DNA of 39,643 nt from Corynebacterium frankenforstense. Its GTDB lineage: Bacteria; Actinomycetota; Actinomycetes; Mycobacteriales; Mycobacteriaceae. The notes under the pieces were generated by a model, which was not told the DNA's origin, searched no databases, and was given only the letters and a program-made list of their open reading frames with translations. Shown piece after piece: positions 27,591-35,981 of the stretch (position 1 is the first letter of the stretch; each line of letters opens with the position of its first letter). The translations under genes and the position numbers were made by a program. The DNA is taken from the NCBI RefSeq assembly GCF_030211955.1, contig NZ_JASODI010000022.1, positions 1-39,643 on the forward strand, written 5' to 3'.

Positions 27591-27891
27591 GCTCGTCGCG
27601 TACGCCGAACCACATCGCCGCCGAGGCACGGGTGGCCTCGGTCAGCTTGTTGCAGGGCACCGGTTTGTAGGGCACCGGTTCGCGGCCGGCCGCGTGGACC
27701 GCGGTCTCGAGGCGGTCGCGCACGAGCCAGACTTCGCGCGGATCAGGCCGGTTCGTGGCGAGAATGGCGGGGATGCTGTCCAGGCCCAGCCCGGTGTCGG
27801 CGGCAAGGTCCTGTTCGGTCCAGCCGGAGGCATCGAGGTTGGCGCGCAGCTCTGCGGCGGTGTTCTGCAGTTCCTCGTGGGTCAGCGACAC
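27586..27891 (-). CDS. DUF2316 family protein
   Basis: 101 residues matching the whole DUF2316 pattern: an N-terminal helix set (MSLTHEELQNTAAELRANLDASGWTEQDLAADTG) like a small helix-turn-helix, then DPREVWLVRDRLETAVHAAGREPVPY. Members are short uncharacterised proteins, possibly DNA-binding by analogy. The start is GTG at 27891: TAGCAT ends 7 nt upstream, so a leaderless message is likely. It abuts the IS graveyard and is one of the few intact genes between 27.3 and 29.9 kb. Confidence 0.78.
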   Translation of the reverse strand: MSLTHEELQNTAAELRANLDASGWTEQDLAADTGLGLDSIPAILATNRPDPREVWLVRDRLETAVHAAGREPVPYKPVPCNKLTEATRASAAMWFGVRDER

Positions 27892-27898
27892 AAAACAA

Positions 27899-27926
27899 AT
27901 GCTACGCCATCGTAAGGCCCCGTCAA
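27899..27926 (-). promoter_or_regulatory. Promoter of DUF2316 gene
   Basis: TTGACG (27926-27921), 16-bp spacer, TAGCAT (27904-27899), 7 nt to the GTG; among the best sigma-A type promoters in the window. Confidence 0.65.
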
Positions 27927-27984
27927 GAGACGGTAGCGCTCCGCTGGCAGTCCTGGTGGAAGCGTCGCTGCAGCCTCAGGCACC

Positions 27985-28011
27985 GTAGCAAGCGGGCTAT
28001 GCCCTTGCTAC
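27985..28011. other. Isolated hairpin in degenerate region
   Basis: GTAGCAAG (27985-27992) pairs with CTTGCTAC (28004-28011), with a smaller inner GGC/GCC stem. No T-tail. The stretch 27927-28163 has no gene I can recognise and is probably decayed mobile DNA. Confidence 0.35.
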
Positions 28012-28163
28012 CGATGGCCGTCTGACCTTTCCCCGAAATCTGGCAGGGCCTGGGGGTCGTTAGCCAACAACGGTAGCCATGAGGCTTCAGCTGGCTAGGC
28101 ATGCGAGGAGCTTCATCCGCCCCCTGCAGGCCTAGAAGCATAGTGGTCACCCCGGAGTTTCCC

Positions 28164-29057
28164 GGCTCTTCGTGTCTCGTCGTGCGTAGCTAAGGTAGGC
28201 CCTAGCGATGGCTGGGGAGGCACTAAATGTAGGGGTCGTGGCCGGTACACGATGGGAGCCAGTACACATCCATTTCACAGAACCAAGTCCCGTCATGAAA
28301 CCTAACGGTAAGCCTCGCCGCCAATCGCCATCTACCGCACAGTCGAACTCAGTCTGACCATCCAGGTGCTCCTGATGCCGCGGATCGAACCGTAGACAAC
28401 GCCGCAGTCGTCGCACCAGACGATACCTGCCTGGGCCGCGGGGCTGTGGAGTTCTGCGTATCACGTATGGCGCCGGCTTGTCGACCTGCCGGTCGCAGCC
28501 TTTCCCACCCGGCTTAACGGGGTATCCCGCTACCGGTGCGCCAACGCCTCCTGCCCACGGAAGGATCTTCCAGTCCCGCCTTACGTGTGCTGCCCCGAAA
28601 GCCACCGTGACCAAACGGGTGACCCGATGAATCCTTCAACGTCTGGCCCGCGATCGGATGAGTGCCTCCTCCACCGCCACAGCCCCGGGCTGGGCTGGCA
28701 GCTTGTCAACCAGATCGCCTTGGACGCTGCCCGCCGGCTGGTCTACACCGACTCCGACCACCTCGACGGGGTACGCGTGCTGGGAGTAGACGAACACGTG
28801 TGGAAACACACTCACCGGCCAGGCGAGCCTGATGCGTTGGTCACCGTGGTGGTGGATCTGGCCCCACTGGACGAGGCAGGTCCAGCCCGCTTGATCGACA
28901 TGCGACCGGGCAGGAGCACCCAGGTGCTTGAGGGCCGGTTGTCTGACCGTGACGAGGGGTTCCGAAAGAACCTTCAGACGGTGACCATGGACGGGTTTCC
29001 GGTTACGTCACCGCCGTCGACCGCGCGCTTCCCACCGCGGTCAAGGTCATGGACCAC
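28164..29057 (+). pseudogene. ISL3-family transposase remnant
   Basis: The element begins with a terminal repeat GGCTCTTCGTGTCTCGT (28164-28180). Pieces of one transposase are spread over three frames: IYRTVELSLTIQ near 28330; the zinc-finger part LVDLPVAAFPTRLN and RYRCANASCPRK near 28480-28560; RLTCAAPKATVTKRVTR near 28580-28625, followed by an in-frame TGA; then LGWQLVNQIALDAARRLV and the DDE region VRVLGVDEHVWKHT to TVTMDGF (28690-28997); then, after another frameshift, SGYVTAVDRALPTAVKVMD (to about 29055). The last third of the transposase is missing. Several frameshifts and stops make it inactive. It ends at a 13-bp inverted repeat (AAGGTCATGGACC, 29043-29055, with its complement at 29066-29078). 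Confidence 0.8.
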
Positions 29058-29080
29058 ATGGAAGGGTCCATGACCTTAAG

Positions 29081-29269
29081 GGCTTTTCGCGTCTCGTAAG
29101 GCATAGGTAGGCCCTAGCGTGGCCGAAAGGCACTGCATGGCGGCTCCCAGTTCCGCTAGATAGACGGGAGCTTGGTAATTGTCATCTTGTAACGGCGAGG
29201 AACCCTACATGTAGTGCTGCCCCGGGGCACCGTTCAGGTTTTCCTACGCCCTACGAGACGCGAAGAGCC
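29081..29269. mobile_element. 189-bp ISL3-related MITE
   Basis: Terminal inverted repeats of about 29 bp with four mismatches: GGCTTTTCGCGTCTCGTAAG at the left and the complement of GGCTCTTCGCGTCTCGTAGG at the right (29269 inward). The left end also matches the start of the ISL3 remnant at 28164, including the inner GTAGGCCCTAGCG. No coding capacity. The flanking octamers (ACCTTAAG and GCTTTACG) differ, so no target duplication is visible. The right end lies 3 bp past the stop of the DUF454 pseudogene. Confidence 0.65.
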
Positions 29270-29272
29270 GCT

Positions 29273-29768
29273 TTACGGTCGAGTATCGTATTTTTCTTCG
29301 GCGGGTCGGCGATTCTGTGCCGCCATTCTCGGCGTTAGTTTCTGTCTTTCCTCCCCCGGTGCCGCGAGGCCCGCCGGCGCCTTGTCCGGCCGGGGTTTCA
29401 GCAGCAGGATGTGTACGCTCAAGGCCAGCTCGATCGCCGCGAGCAACCCGACCAGCCACCATTTGCCCACCACATTGGCCACGATCACCATCGAGACCCC
29501 CATGCCGAGCCATAGCGCGGCCAGGGTGCGCGCCTTGTGCCTCGGCGTCATCTGCCGGTGGTAGTAGTTCGTGATGTACTCACCGAAGACGGGGTGGCCC
29601 AGCAGGTAGTCCTCGAGCTGCGCGCGAAGCAGAACAGCGCCAGCAGCAGAAACGGCGTGGTCGGCAGCACGGGCAGCGGGATGCCGATCGCGCCCAGGGC
29701 CAGCGCGATACACCCGACGGCGATGTAGAGGTGTAGAGGTAGCGCACGCGGCCAAGCCTACGACACAA
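29273..29768 (-). pseudogene. DUF454 (YbaN-like) membrane protein, two frameshifts
   Basis: The protein reads across three frames: [12 protein letters not shown]; then [39 protein letters not shown]; then QLEDYLLGHPVFGEYI through GKWWLVGLLAAIELALSVHILLL and a polar tail. This is the DUF454 order with its hallmark PLLPTTPFLLLA-like segment. The first break is an exact 8-bp tandem duplication (GTAGAGGT twice, 29725-29740 on the plus strand); the second, near 29620-29630, looks like a deletion between short GCAGCTCG repeats. The stop is next to the MITE end, so the last residues may derive from insertion. A sequencing error is less likely because two independent breaks are present. Confidence 0.7.
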
Positions 29769-29835
29769 CCGGGGAGGGCAGCCTCGGCTATCCCGCCGCC
29801 CGCCCACGCCGCGCCGTGCTGCGCGCCGGGGTGGG

Positions 29836-29850
29836 CGCGGCGTCGGCAAG
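29836..29850 (-). repeat. Dispersed intergenic repeat, copy 4 (inverse)
   Basis: CTTGCCGACGCCGCG on the minus strand, between the DUF454 pseudogene and leuS. Confidence 0.5.
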
Positions 29851-29936
29851 CGGCGGCGCCATACGGCGACCATCAAGTGGGACGGTGCGGCCGCACAATG
29901 GGACGCTCCGGGTTCCTGCCGCTCACCGCGGCCTAC

Positions 29937-29942
29937 TAGACT
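29937..29942 (+). promoter_or_regulatory. Putative -10 box of leuS
   Basis: TAGACT 8 nt before the leuS ATG; implies an almost leaderless mRNA. No T-box or leader peptide is seen upstream. Confidence 0.45.
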
Positions 29943-29950
29943 TAACCACC

Positions 29951-32812
29951 ATGGAAACGCCGAGCAGCACTCCCGCCACGCCCGCGCACCGCTACACCGC
30001 GGGGCTGGCCAACAAGATCGAGAAGCACTGGCAGCAGTTCTGGGTGGACAACGGCACCTTCGACGCGCCGAACCCCGTCGGCGACCTCGCGCCGGCCGAC
30101 GGCAAGCTCCCGGACGACAAGCTCTTCGTCCAGGACATGTTCCCCTACCCCTCCGGCGCGGGCCTGCACGTGGGCCACCCCCTCGGCTACATCGCCACCG
30201 ACGTCTTCGCCCGCTACAACCGCATGCTGGGCAAGAACGTCCTGCACACCCTGGGCTACGACGCCTTCGGCCTACCCGCCGAGCAGTACGCCATCCAGAC
30301 CGGCACCCACCCGCGCACCACCACGATGGCCAACATCGAGAACATGCGCCGCCAGCTCGGCGCCCTGGGCCTCGGCCACGACCAGCGCCGCAGTGTGGCC
30401 ACCACCGACCCGGAGTTCTACCGCTGGACGCAGTGGATCTTCCTGAAGATCTACAACTCCTGGTTCGACGCGGAGCAGCAGAAGGCCCGCCCCGTCGACG
30501 AGCTGATCCCCCTGCTCGAGAGCGGCGAGATGCCGCTTCCGGAGGGCTTCAAGGGCTCCTACACCGAGCTCTCCCGCCTCGACCAGCAGCGCGTGGTCGA
30601 CGAGTTCCGCCTGGTCTACCGCGCGAACTCCACGGTCAACTGGTGCCCGGGGCTGGGCACCGTGCTCGCCAACGAGGAGGTCACCGCCGAGGGCCGCTCC
30701 GAGCGCGGCAACTTCCCCGTCTTCCGCCGCCGCCTGAGCCAGTGGATGATGCGCATCACCGCCTACGCCGACCGCCTCATCGACGACCTCGACCTGCTCG
30801 ACTGGCCCGAGAAGGTCAAGACGATGCAGCGCAACTGGATCGGCCGCTCCCACGGCGCCGACGTCACCTTCGACGTCGCCGGCAACGACGTCACCGTCTT
30901 CACCACCCGCCCCGACACCCTCTTCGGCGCGACCTACATGGTGCTCGCCCCCGAGCACGAGCTTGTCGACGCCCTGGTGGCCGACGCCGGCGCGTACGGG
31001 GACGTCGATGAGCGCTGGACCTACGGCTGCGCCAGCCCGGCCGAGGCCGTGGCGGCCTACCGCCGCGACATCGCCGCCAAGTCCGACCTGGAGCGCCAGG
31101 AGAACAAGGAGAAGACGGGCGTCTTCCTCGGCGTCTACGGCACCAACCCCGTCAGCGGGGCCAAGGTCCCGGTCTTCATCGCCGACTACGTGCTGACCGG
31201 CTACGGCACCGGCGCGATCATGGCCGTGCCGGCCCACGACGAGCGCGACTACGAGTTCGCCCACGTCTTCGGCCTGCCCGTGGTCGAGGTGCTCTCCGGC
31301 GGGGACGTCGACAAGGAGGCCTTCGTCGGTGACGGCCCGCACGTCAACTCCGCCAACGACTCCGGGCTGGACCTCAACGGCCTGGGCAAGGCCGACGCGA
31401 TCGCCAAGGTGACCGCCTGGCTCGAGGAGCAGGGCAGCGGTGCCACGAAGGTGCAGTACAAGCTGCGCGACTGGCTGTTCGCCCGCCAGCGCTACTGGGG
31501 CGAGCCCTTCCCGGTCGTCTACGACTCCGAGGGCGTGGCCCACGCGCTGCCCGAGTCGATGCTGCCGGTCGAGCTGCCCGAGGTCGCTGACTACACCCCG
31601 CCGACCTTTGACCCCGACGACGCCGACAGCGAGCCGCACCCGCCGCTGGCCAAGGAGAAGGACTGGGTCACCGTCGAGCTGGACCTCGGCGACGGCCCGC
31701 AGACCTACCGCCGTGACACCAACGTCATGCCGCAGTGGGCCGGCTCCTCCTGGTACCAGCTGCGCTACATCGACCCGACGAACTCCGAGGCCTTCTGCGA
31801 CCTGGAGAACGAGCGCTACTGGACCGGCCCGCGGCCTGAGGAGCACGGGCCTGAAGATCCGGGCGGCGTGGACCTCTACGTCGGCGGCGTGGAGCACGCG
31901 GTGCTGCACCTGCTCTACTCGCGCTTCTGGCACAAGGTGCTCTTCGACCTGGGCTACGTCAGCTCGAAGGAGCCCTACCGCCGCCTGTACAACCAGGGCT
32001 ACATCCAGGCCTACGCCTACACCGACTCCCGCGGCGTCTACGTCCCGGCCGCCGAGGTCGAGGAGCGCGACGGCAGGTTCTACCGCGACGGCGAGGAGGT
32101 CAACCGCGAGTACGGCAAGATGGGCAAGTCGCTGAAGAACGCGGTGGCCCCCGACGACATCTGCCGCGACTACGGCGCCGACACCCTGCGCGTCTACGAG
32201 ATGTCGATGGGCCCGCTGGACACCTCCCGGCCCTGGGCGACCAAGGACGTCGTCGGCGCGCACCGCTTCCTGCAGCGCACCTGGCGCCTGGTGGTCAACG
32301 AGGACACCGGGGCCGCCCAGCTCTCCGACGCGGAGCCGACCGAGGACGACCTCAAGGCGCTGCACCGCACCGTCGCCGGCGTGCGCGAGGACTACGAGCA
32401 CCTGCGCGACAACACCGTGGTGGCCAAGCTCATCGAGTACGTCAACCACCTGACCAAGGCCTACCCGGATGACGTGCCGCGCGAGCTGGTCACCCCGCTG
32501 GTGCTCATGCTCGCCCCGCTGGCGCCGCACCTGGCCGAGGAGCTGTGGCGCCTGCTCGGCCACGACGAGACCGTCGCCTACGAGCTCTTCCCCGAGTTCG
32601 ACGAGAAGTGGCTGGTCGACGACGAGGTCGAGCTGCCCGTCCAGATCAACGGCAAGGTGCGCGCGCGCATCACGGTGGCCGCCGACGCCTCCAAGGAGGA
32701 CGCGGTGGCCGCCGCGAAGGCGGACGCCAAGATCGCCGGCCACCTCGAGGGCAAGACCGTGGTCAAGGAGATCGTGGTGCCCGGCCGCATGGTCAACCTC
32801 GTGGTGAAGTGA
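29951..32812 (+). CDS. leuS: Leucyl-tRNA synthetase
   Basis: 953 residues, class Ia synthetase charging tRNA-Leu. The HIGH motif is HVGH at about residues 73-76 ([16 protein letters not shown]), and KMSKS appears as KMGKS at about residue 722. Between them is the CP1 editing domain ([19 protein letters not shown] and [19 protein letters not shown]), which removes mischarged amino acids. The C terminus has the tRNA-binding [11 protein letters not shown] domain. The ATG at 29951 gives a normal N terminus ([23 protein letters not shown]). DUF364 gene follows after 9 bp. Confidence 0.97.
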   Translation: METPSSTPATPAHRYTAGLANKIEKHWQQFWVDNGTFDAPNPVGDLAPADGKLPDDKLFVQDMFPYPSGAGLHVGHPLGYIATDVFARYNRMLGKNVLHTLGYDAFGLPAEQYAIQTGTHPRTTTMANIENMRRQLGALGLGHDQRRSVATTDPEFYRWTQWIFLKIYNSWFDAEQQKARPVDELIPLLESGEMPLPEGFKGSYTELSRLDQQRVVDEFRLVYRANSTVNWCPGLGTVLANEEVTAEGRSERGNFPVFRRRLSQWMMRITAYADRLIDDLDLLDWPEKVKTMQRNWIGRSHGADVTFDVAGNDVTVFTTRPDTLFGATYMVLAPEHELVDALVADAGAYGDVDERWTYGCASPAEAVAAYRRDIAAKSDLERQENKEKTGVFLGVYGTNPVSGAKVPVFIADYVLTGYGTGAIMAVPAHDERDYEFAHVFGLPVVEVLSGGDVDKEAFVGDGPHVNSANDSGLDLNGLGKADAIAKVTAWLEEQGSGATKVQYKLRDWLFARQRYWGEPFPVVYDSEGVAHALPESMLPVELPEVADYTPPTFDPDDADSEPHPPLAKEKDWVTVELDLGDGPQTYRRDTNVMPQWAGSSWYQLRYIDPTNSEAFCDLENERYWTGPRPEEHGPEDPGGVDLYVGGVEHAVLHLLYSRFWHKVLFDLGYVSSKEPYRRLYNQGYIQAYAYTDSRGVYVPAAEVEERDGRFYRDGEEVNREYGKMGKSLKNAVAPDDICRDYGADTLRVYEMSMGPLDTSRPWATKDVVGAHRFLQRTWRLVVNEDTGAAQLSDAEPTEDDLKALHRTVAGVREDYEHLRDNTVVAKLIEYVNHLTKAYPDDVPRELVTPLVLMLAPLAPHLAEELWRLLGHDETVAYELFPEFDEKWLVDDEVELPVQINGKVRARITVAADASKEDAVAAAKADAKIAGHLEGKTVVKEIVVPGRMVNLVVK

Positions 32813-32821
32813 GACTGGGCG

Positions 32822-33616
32822 GTGAGCTCCAACCCCTGGGCCCTCTACGAGGAACTCGCCGCGGGCGTGCCGGCGGACCTGACCGTCAAGGACTACCAGG
32901 TCGCCGGCCGCTGGGCGTGGGTCGAGGCCTCCGACGGGCAGGTCGGCATGGCCGCGGTGTACCCGGGCGACGGGCGGCCGGTGTCCTTCAACTCGATGGA
33001 CGGGCTGTTCGGGCTGCCGCTGCGCGAGGCCGCCGGGCTGGCCAAGTCCTGGAACTTCACCGAGGCCGGCATCGGTGTCGCCGCGATGAACGCCTGGTAC
33101 AACCACCCCGACCGCGGCGGTGCGGTGGGCACCGACGTCGCCGAGCTCAACCCGGGCCGCGCCGCCCGGGTGCTCGGCCGCTCCCACGGGGACTCCTTCC
33201 GCGTCTTCCGCGACCGCGTCGCCGGGCGCAAGGTCGTCGTGGTCGGCCACTTCCCCGGCCTCGAGGAGATGCTCGCCCCGGTCTGTGACCTCGCGATCCT
33301 GGAGCGCCACCCCCAGCGTGGCGACTACCCGGACTCGGCCTGCGAGTTCCTGCTGCCCCGGGCGGACTGGGTCTTTATCACCGGATCGGCGCTGGTCAAC
33401 AAGACGATGCCGCGGCTGCTGGAGCTCGCCGCGCCTGCGATGACCGCGGTGGTCGGCCCGAGCACCCCGATGACGGGGCTGCTCTACGACCACGGCGTGG
33501 ACGTGCTCTCGGGGTTCCTGCCGACCGACCGCGCGCGGCTGACGGTCAGCCTGCGCGGCATCGGCGGCGGCCGGCGCTTCAGCTACGGCCGGCAGGTGAA
33601 CCGGGCGAAGGAGTAG
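32822..33616 (+). CDS. DUF364/DUF4213 putative chelation protein
   Basis: 264 residues. The N-terminal ~90 residues match DUF4213 (enolase N-like fold) and the C-terminal part the DUF364 Rossmann-like domain (KVVVVGHFPGLEEM, CDLAILERHPQRGDYPDSACEFLLP, DWVFITGSALVNKTMPRLLELA, GPSTPMTGLLYDHGVDVLSGF). Family members are linked to heavy-metal or corrinoid-like chelation by structure only; the substrate is unknown. GTG at 32822, 9 bp after leuS, so probably cotranscribed. Metal-binding residues are not obvious by eye. Confidence 0.82.
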   Translation: MSSNPWALYEELAAGVPADLTVKDYQVAGRWAWVEASDGQVGMAAVYPGDGRPVSFNSMDGLFGLPLREAAGLAKSWNFTEAGIGVAAMNAWYNHPDRGGAVGTDVAELNPGRAARVLGRSHGDSFRVFRDRVAGRKVVVVGHFPGLEEMLAPVCDLAILERHPQRGDYPDSACEFLLPRADWVFITGSALVNKTMPRLLELAAPAMTAVVGPSTPMTGLLYDHGVDVLSGFLPTDRARLTVSLRGIGGGRRFSYGRQVNRAKE

Positions 33617-33677
33617 GGGTCGGGTCGGGGCCGGTCGGGGTGCTTTTGCGCCGCCCAGGGCCCTTTTCCGCCGCCGG

Positions 33678-33714
33678 TGTCAGAATGTGCGACGGCTCGG
33701 CTGCACACTGTGAC
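33678..33714. repeat. Imperfect copy of the GTCAGATTGTGCGAC hairpin
   Basis: GTCAGAATGTGCGAC on the left arm and a partly matching TGCACACTGTGAC on the right; clearly related to the perfect hairpin 94 bp away. Confidence 0.5.
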
Positions 33715-33771
33715 GGTCCCGCGACCGTTATGCGAAAACCCGCAGGTCAGCGCGTCGCTGAAAATCGGGGC

Positions 33772-33807
33772 GTCAGATTGTGCGACCGCGGCGTCGCACA
33801 ATCTGAC
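33772..33807. repeat. Perfect 15-bp inverted repeat
   Basis: GTCAGATTGTGCGAC (33772-33786), loop CGCGGC, GTCGCACAATCTGAC (33793-33807). It lies between two convergent genes and could end transcription, but no T-run follows; the repeated word also suggests a REP-like element. The rest of 33617-33851 holds nothing else I can name. Confidence 0.6.
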
Positions 33808-33851
33808 ACCCGTGCCGGGGCCGGCCGGTCCCGCTCCCCCGCCCGGACCCC

Positions 33852-34406
33852 TCAGACAACCCCCGCGGCGTCGGGGATGAAGAGGGAGGCCAGCACCAGC
33901 AGCACCACGACCACCACGGCGACGATCCCCCACCGGCGCTTCTCCAGCAGCGGCAGCTCGGAGTCGGGGCGGGCGAAGAGCTCCTGCTCGTCGGCGGTCA
34001 GCAGCGCCCAGTCCTCGGTGTAGGCGTTGCGCCGGCGGGCCCACTCGGCGACCTGCCGGGTGTCGCGCCGGTTGCACCACAGCCAGTAGGCCCCCGGCAC
34101 CGCGAAGGCCAGGAAGTAGAAGATCGACGCAATCCAGCTGTTCACTGCCTCGGACTGCGGGTACTCGCTGGACACTCCCCCGCCGCCGACCAGCATGATC
34201 GCGCCCATGACCACCGCGCCCCACGCGGCGACGCGCTTCCAGCCGGCCGGCCGGTAGGCGCGCAGGCGGGCGGCGGCCTCCCCGGCGCTGACCGGGGCGG
34301 TCGAGTCGGCGCCGCCCTTCTCGAAGTGGCGGTCGTTGTACTCGACGTAGGCGGCCGCCGGGTCCTCGTCGCCCCGCGCCGCGCCGTGTGCATCCCTGGT
34401 GCTCAT
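33852..34406 (-). CDS. Hypothetical membrane protein, three spans
   Basis: 184 residues. A charged N-terminal domain of about 55 residues precedes spans at about 60-80 (VAAWGAVVMGAIMLVGGGG), 90-108 (WIASIFYFLAFAVPGAYWLW) and 160-178 (GIVAVVVVVLLVLASLFI). The loop between spans 2 and 3 (CNRRDTRQVAEWARRRNAYTEDWALLTADEQELFARPDSELPLLEKRRW) is conserved-looking and amphipathic. I do not recognise a family. ATG at 34406. Transcribed toward the DUF364 gene and divergent from the AlkZ-like gene. Confidence 0.65.
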   Translation of the reverse strand: MSTRDAHGAARGDEDPAAAYVEYNDRHFEKGGADSTAPVSAGEAAARLRAYRPAGWKRVAAWGAVVMGAIMLVGGGGVSSEYPQSEAVNSWIASIFYFLAFAVPGAYWLWCNRRDTRQVAEWARRRNAYTEDWALLTADEQELFARPDSELPLLEKRRWGIVAVVVVVLLVLASLFIPDAAGVV

Positions 34407-34601
34407 ACCCGCAGGCTACCGGTCCCCCGCGACCCGATGGGCCCCGAGGCCGCGCCCCCGCGCACACTCGTTCGATCCGTCGAGTCGGCTCGCGATGACG
34501 TCCGGGCCCGCCACCGCGCCACCACTGCGCCCCGCGCCGGTCCCATGCCGCCACTCCCCCACCCTCTCCGCCACCGCCTTTAAGGTAAGGGCAGCCACAG
34601 C

Positions 34602-34607
34602 TACACT
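34602..34607 (+). promoter_or_regulatory. -10 box of AlkZ-like gene
   Basis: TACACT 7 nt before ATG 34615; TTTAAG at 34579-34584 (17-bp spacer) is a weak -35. The message would be leaderless. Confidence 0.5.
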
Positions 34608-34614
34608 TGCACAC

Positions 34615-35742
34615 ATGGATATGAACCGAGAGATCCGCGCGCGGCGCCTCGTCGCCCAGCATCTCGCCGGTTCCGCCGCGCGGCCGTCGACGGCGGGCCC
34701 CGTCGAGGTGCTCCGAGAACTGCTCGCCCTGCGCGCCCGCCGCTTCTGGCCCGGCGTCAACGCGCTGGCCGAACGCGCCGGCTGCCGCCCCGAGGACGTC
34801 CTCGACGGGGTGCGCGCCGGGCACATCGTGCGCACCCGCACCGGCTGGGGCAGCCCCGTGCTCGTCGCCGCGGAGGACGCCCGCTGGCTCAGCGCCACGC
34901 TGACCTCTGCCGGCGCCCACCTGGCCGACCTCGCCCGCGCCCGCCTGCTCGACCTCGACGCCGCGGACATCGAGACCGCCCGCGGTGTGCTCCTCGCCGA
35001 GCTTCGCGAGCGCCCGTTCGCCGACCCTCTGCACTCCGCCGAGGCCTTCGCGCTGCTCGCGGAGCACGGCGTCGACCCCGACGGCGGCCGTGGCCCCCAC
35101 CTGCTGACCATGCTCTCGCGCGAGCCCGAGGTCGTCTGCGGCGCCACCCGCCGGGAGGCCACCTACGCCCACGTCGACTCGCTGCCCGTCGCCCAGCGCG
35201 AGCTCGCCGGCGACGCCGCCCTCGCCGAGCTCGCCGCGCGCTTCCTGCGCTCGCACGGCCCCGCCGACGCCGCGGATCTGGCCTGGTGGGCGGGCCTGAG
35301 CCCCGCCGTGGCCGCCCACGCCGTCGACGCCGCCGAGGGCGTGGTGCCCTTCTCCCCCGCTCAGGACGAGACGACTGCCGACGCCGCGTGCGAGTTAACC
35401 CCCGGCGGTTCCGTCACGGTGACGGGCGCCGACGCCGCGTGCGAGGCCGCCCCCGGCTTCGAGGCCGGCGTGCGCCGGGGCCGGTGGATGGCCGACTGGC
35501 AGACCGAGGTCACCTCCGGCGAGATCAAGCGCGCGCTGCGGCGCACCGTGGTGCTGCCCGCCGTCGACGAGTACGTCCACGGCTACGCCGACACCTCCCT
35601 GGTCCTCGGCGAGGCCGGACGCCCCGAGGCCTTTTACGGCGAGCGCGGCGTGCCCGCCGCCCCCGCCAACGCCGGGCTGCCGGCCGAAATCTTCGGCCAG
35701 CTCACCGTCGCCCACGGTGAGGTCGTCTCCCCCGCCGCCTGA
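34615..35742 (+). CDS. AlkZ/YcaQ-like winged-helix DNA-binding protein
   Basis: 375 residues of the HTH_42 family (PF06224), which includes DNA glycosylases that unhook interstrand crosslinks. Family segments: FLRSHGPADAADLAWWAGLS (about residue 205-225) and LPAVDEYVHGYADTSLVL (about 325-340), where characterised members have LPxYDEYLxGYxDRS. The N-terminal position that carries the catalytic QxQ or QxD motif in AlkZ/YcaQ reads LLALRARRFWPG here, so glycosylase activity is doubtful. A linker near residues 255-285 contains two copies of ADAACE encoded by an exact 18-mer, 52 bp apart. ATG 34615 is chosen for the leaderless promoter. Alternative: a repurposed DNA-binding regulator. Confidence 0.72.
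   Translation: MDMNREIRARRLVAQHLAGSAARPSTAGPVEVLRELLALRARRFWPGVNALAERAGCRPEDVLDGVRAGHIVRTRTGWGSPVLVAAEDARWLSATLTSAGAHLADLARARLLDLDAADIETARGVLLAELRERPFADPLHSAEAFALLAEHGVDPDGGRGPHLLTMLSREPEVVCGATRREATYAHVDSLPVAQRELAGDAALAELAARFLRSHGPADAADLAWWAGLSPAVAAHAVDAAEGVVPFSPAQDETTADAACELTPGGSVTVTGADAACEAAPGFEAGVRRGRWMADWQTEVTSGEIKRALRRTVVLPAVDEYVHGYADTSLVLGEAGRPEAFYGERGVPAAPANAGLPAEIFGQLTVAHGEVVSPAA
35377..35446 (+). repeat. Duplicated 18-mer inside the AlkZ-like gene
   Basis: GCCGACGCCGCGTGCGAG occurs at 35377-35394 and 35429-35446, a 52-bp period. Its first half matches the dispersed intergenic repeat, suggesting that the same word has expanded into coding linkers. Confidence 0.5.
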
Positions 35743-35981
35743 CCGCGGGCCCGGCCGGGCCGCCCCGTCTCCCCCGCCGCTTAAGCGCGCACCACGACGC
35801 GCACCCCCTCGCGGCCTGCGCCCCGCCTGACGCGGGAAAACACCCCCGGAAATCCACCCACATCTCACATCTGAACTCGCGGTGAGTTGCGCCCGGGTCT
35901 GCGTCGGAAATTGGCCCGGACTAAGCTGGAAGTTGACTGTGAACTCAAACTCCTTCTCCGGAAAACCAGAGGTGATCCACG

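Noticed and set aside
27218..27613. Pro/Arg-rich 131-codon frame in the G-rich tract
   Set aside because: Low complexity, overlaps the lldD start, no homology I can see.
29769..29950. T-box or leader peptide upstream of leuS
   Set aside because: No specifier stem, T-box sequence or Leu-rich short frame; the -10 is 8 nt from the ATG.
30272..33493. 1073-codon open frame antisense to leuS and the DUF364 gene
   Set aside because: Covers two well-supported genes, has Val/Gly/Arg-biased composition and no motif.
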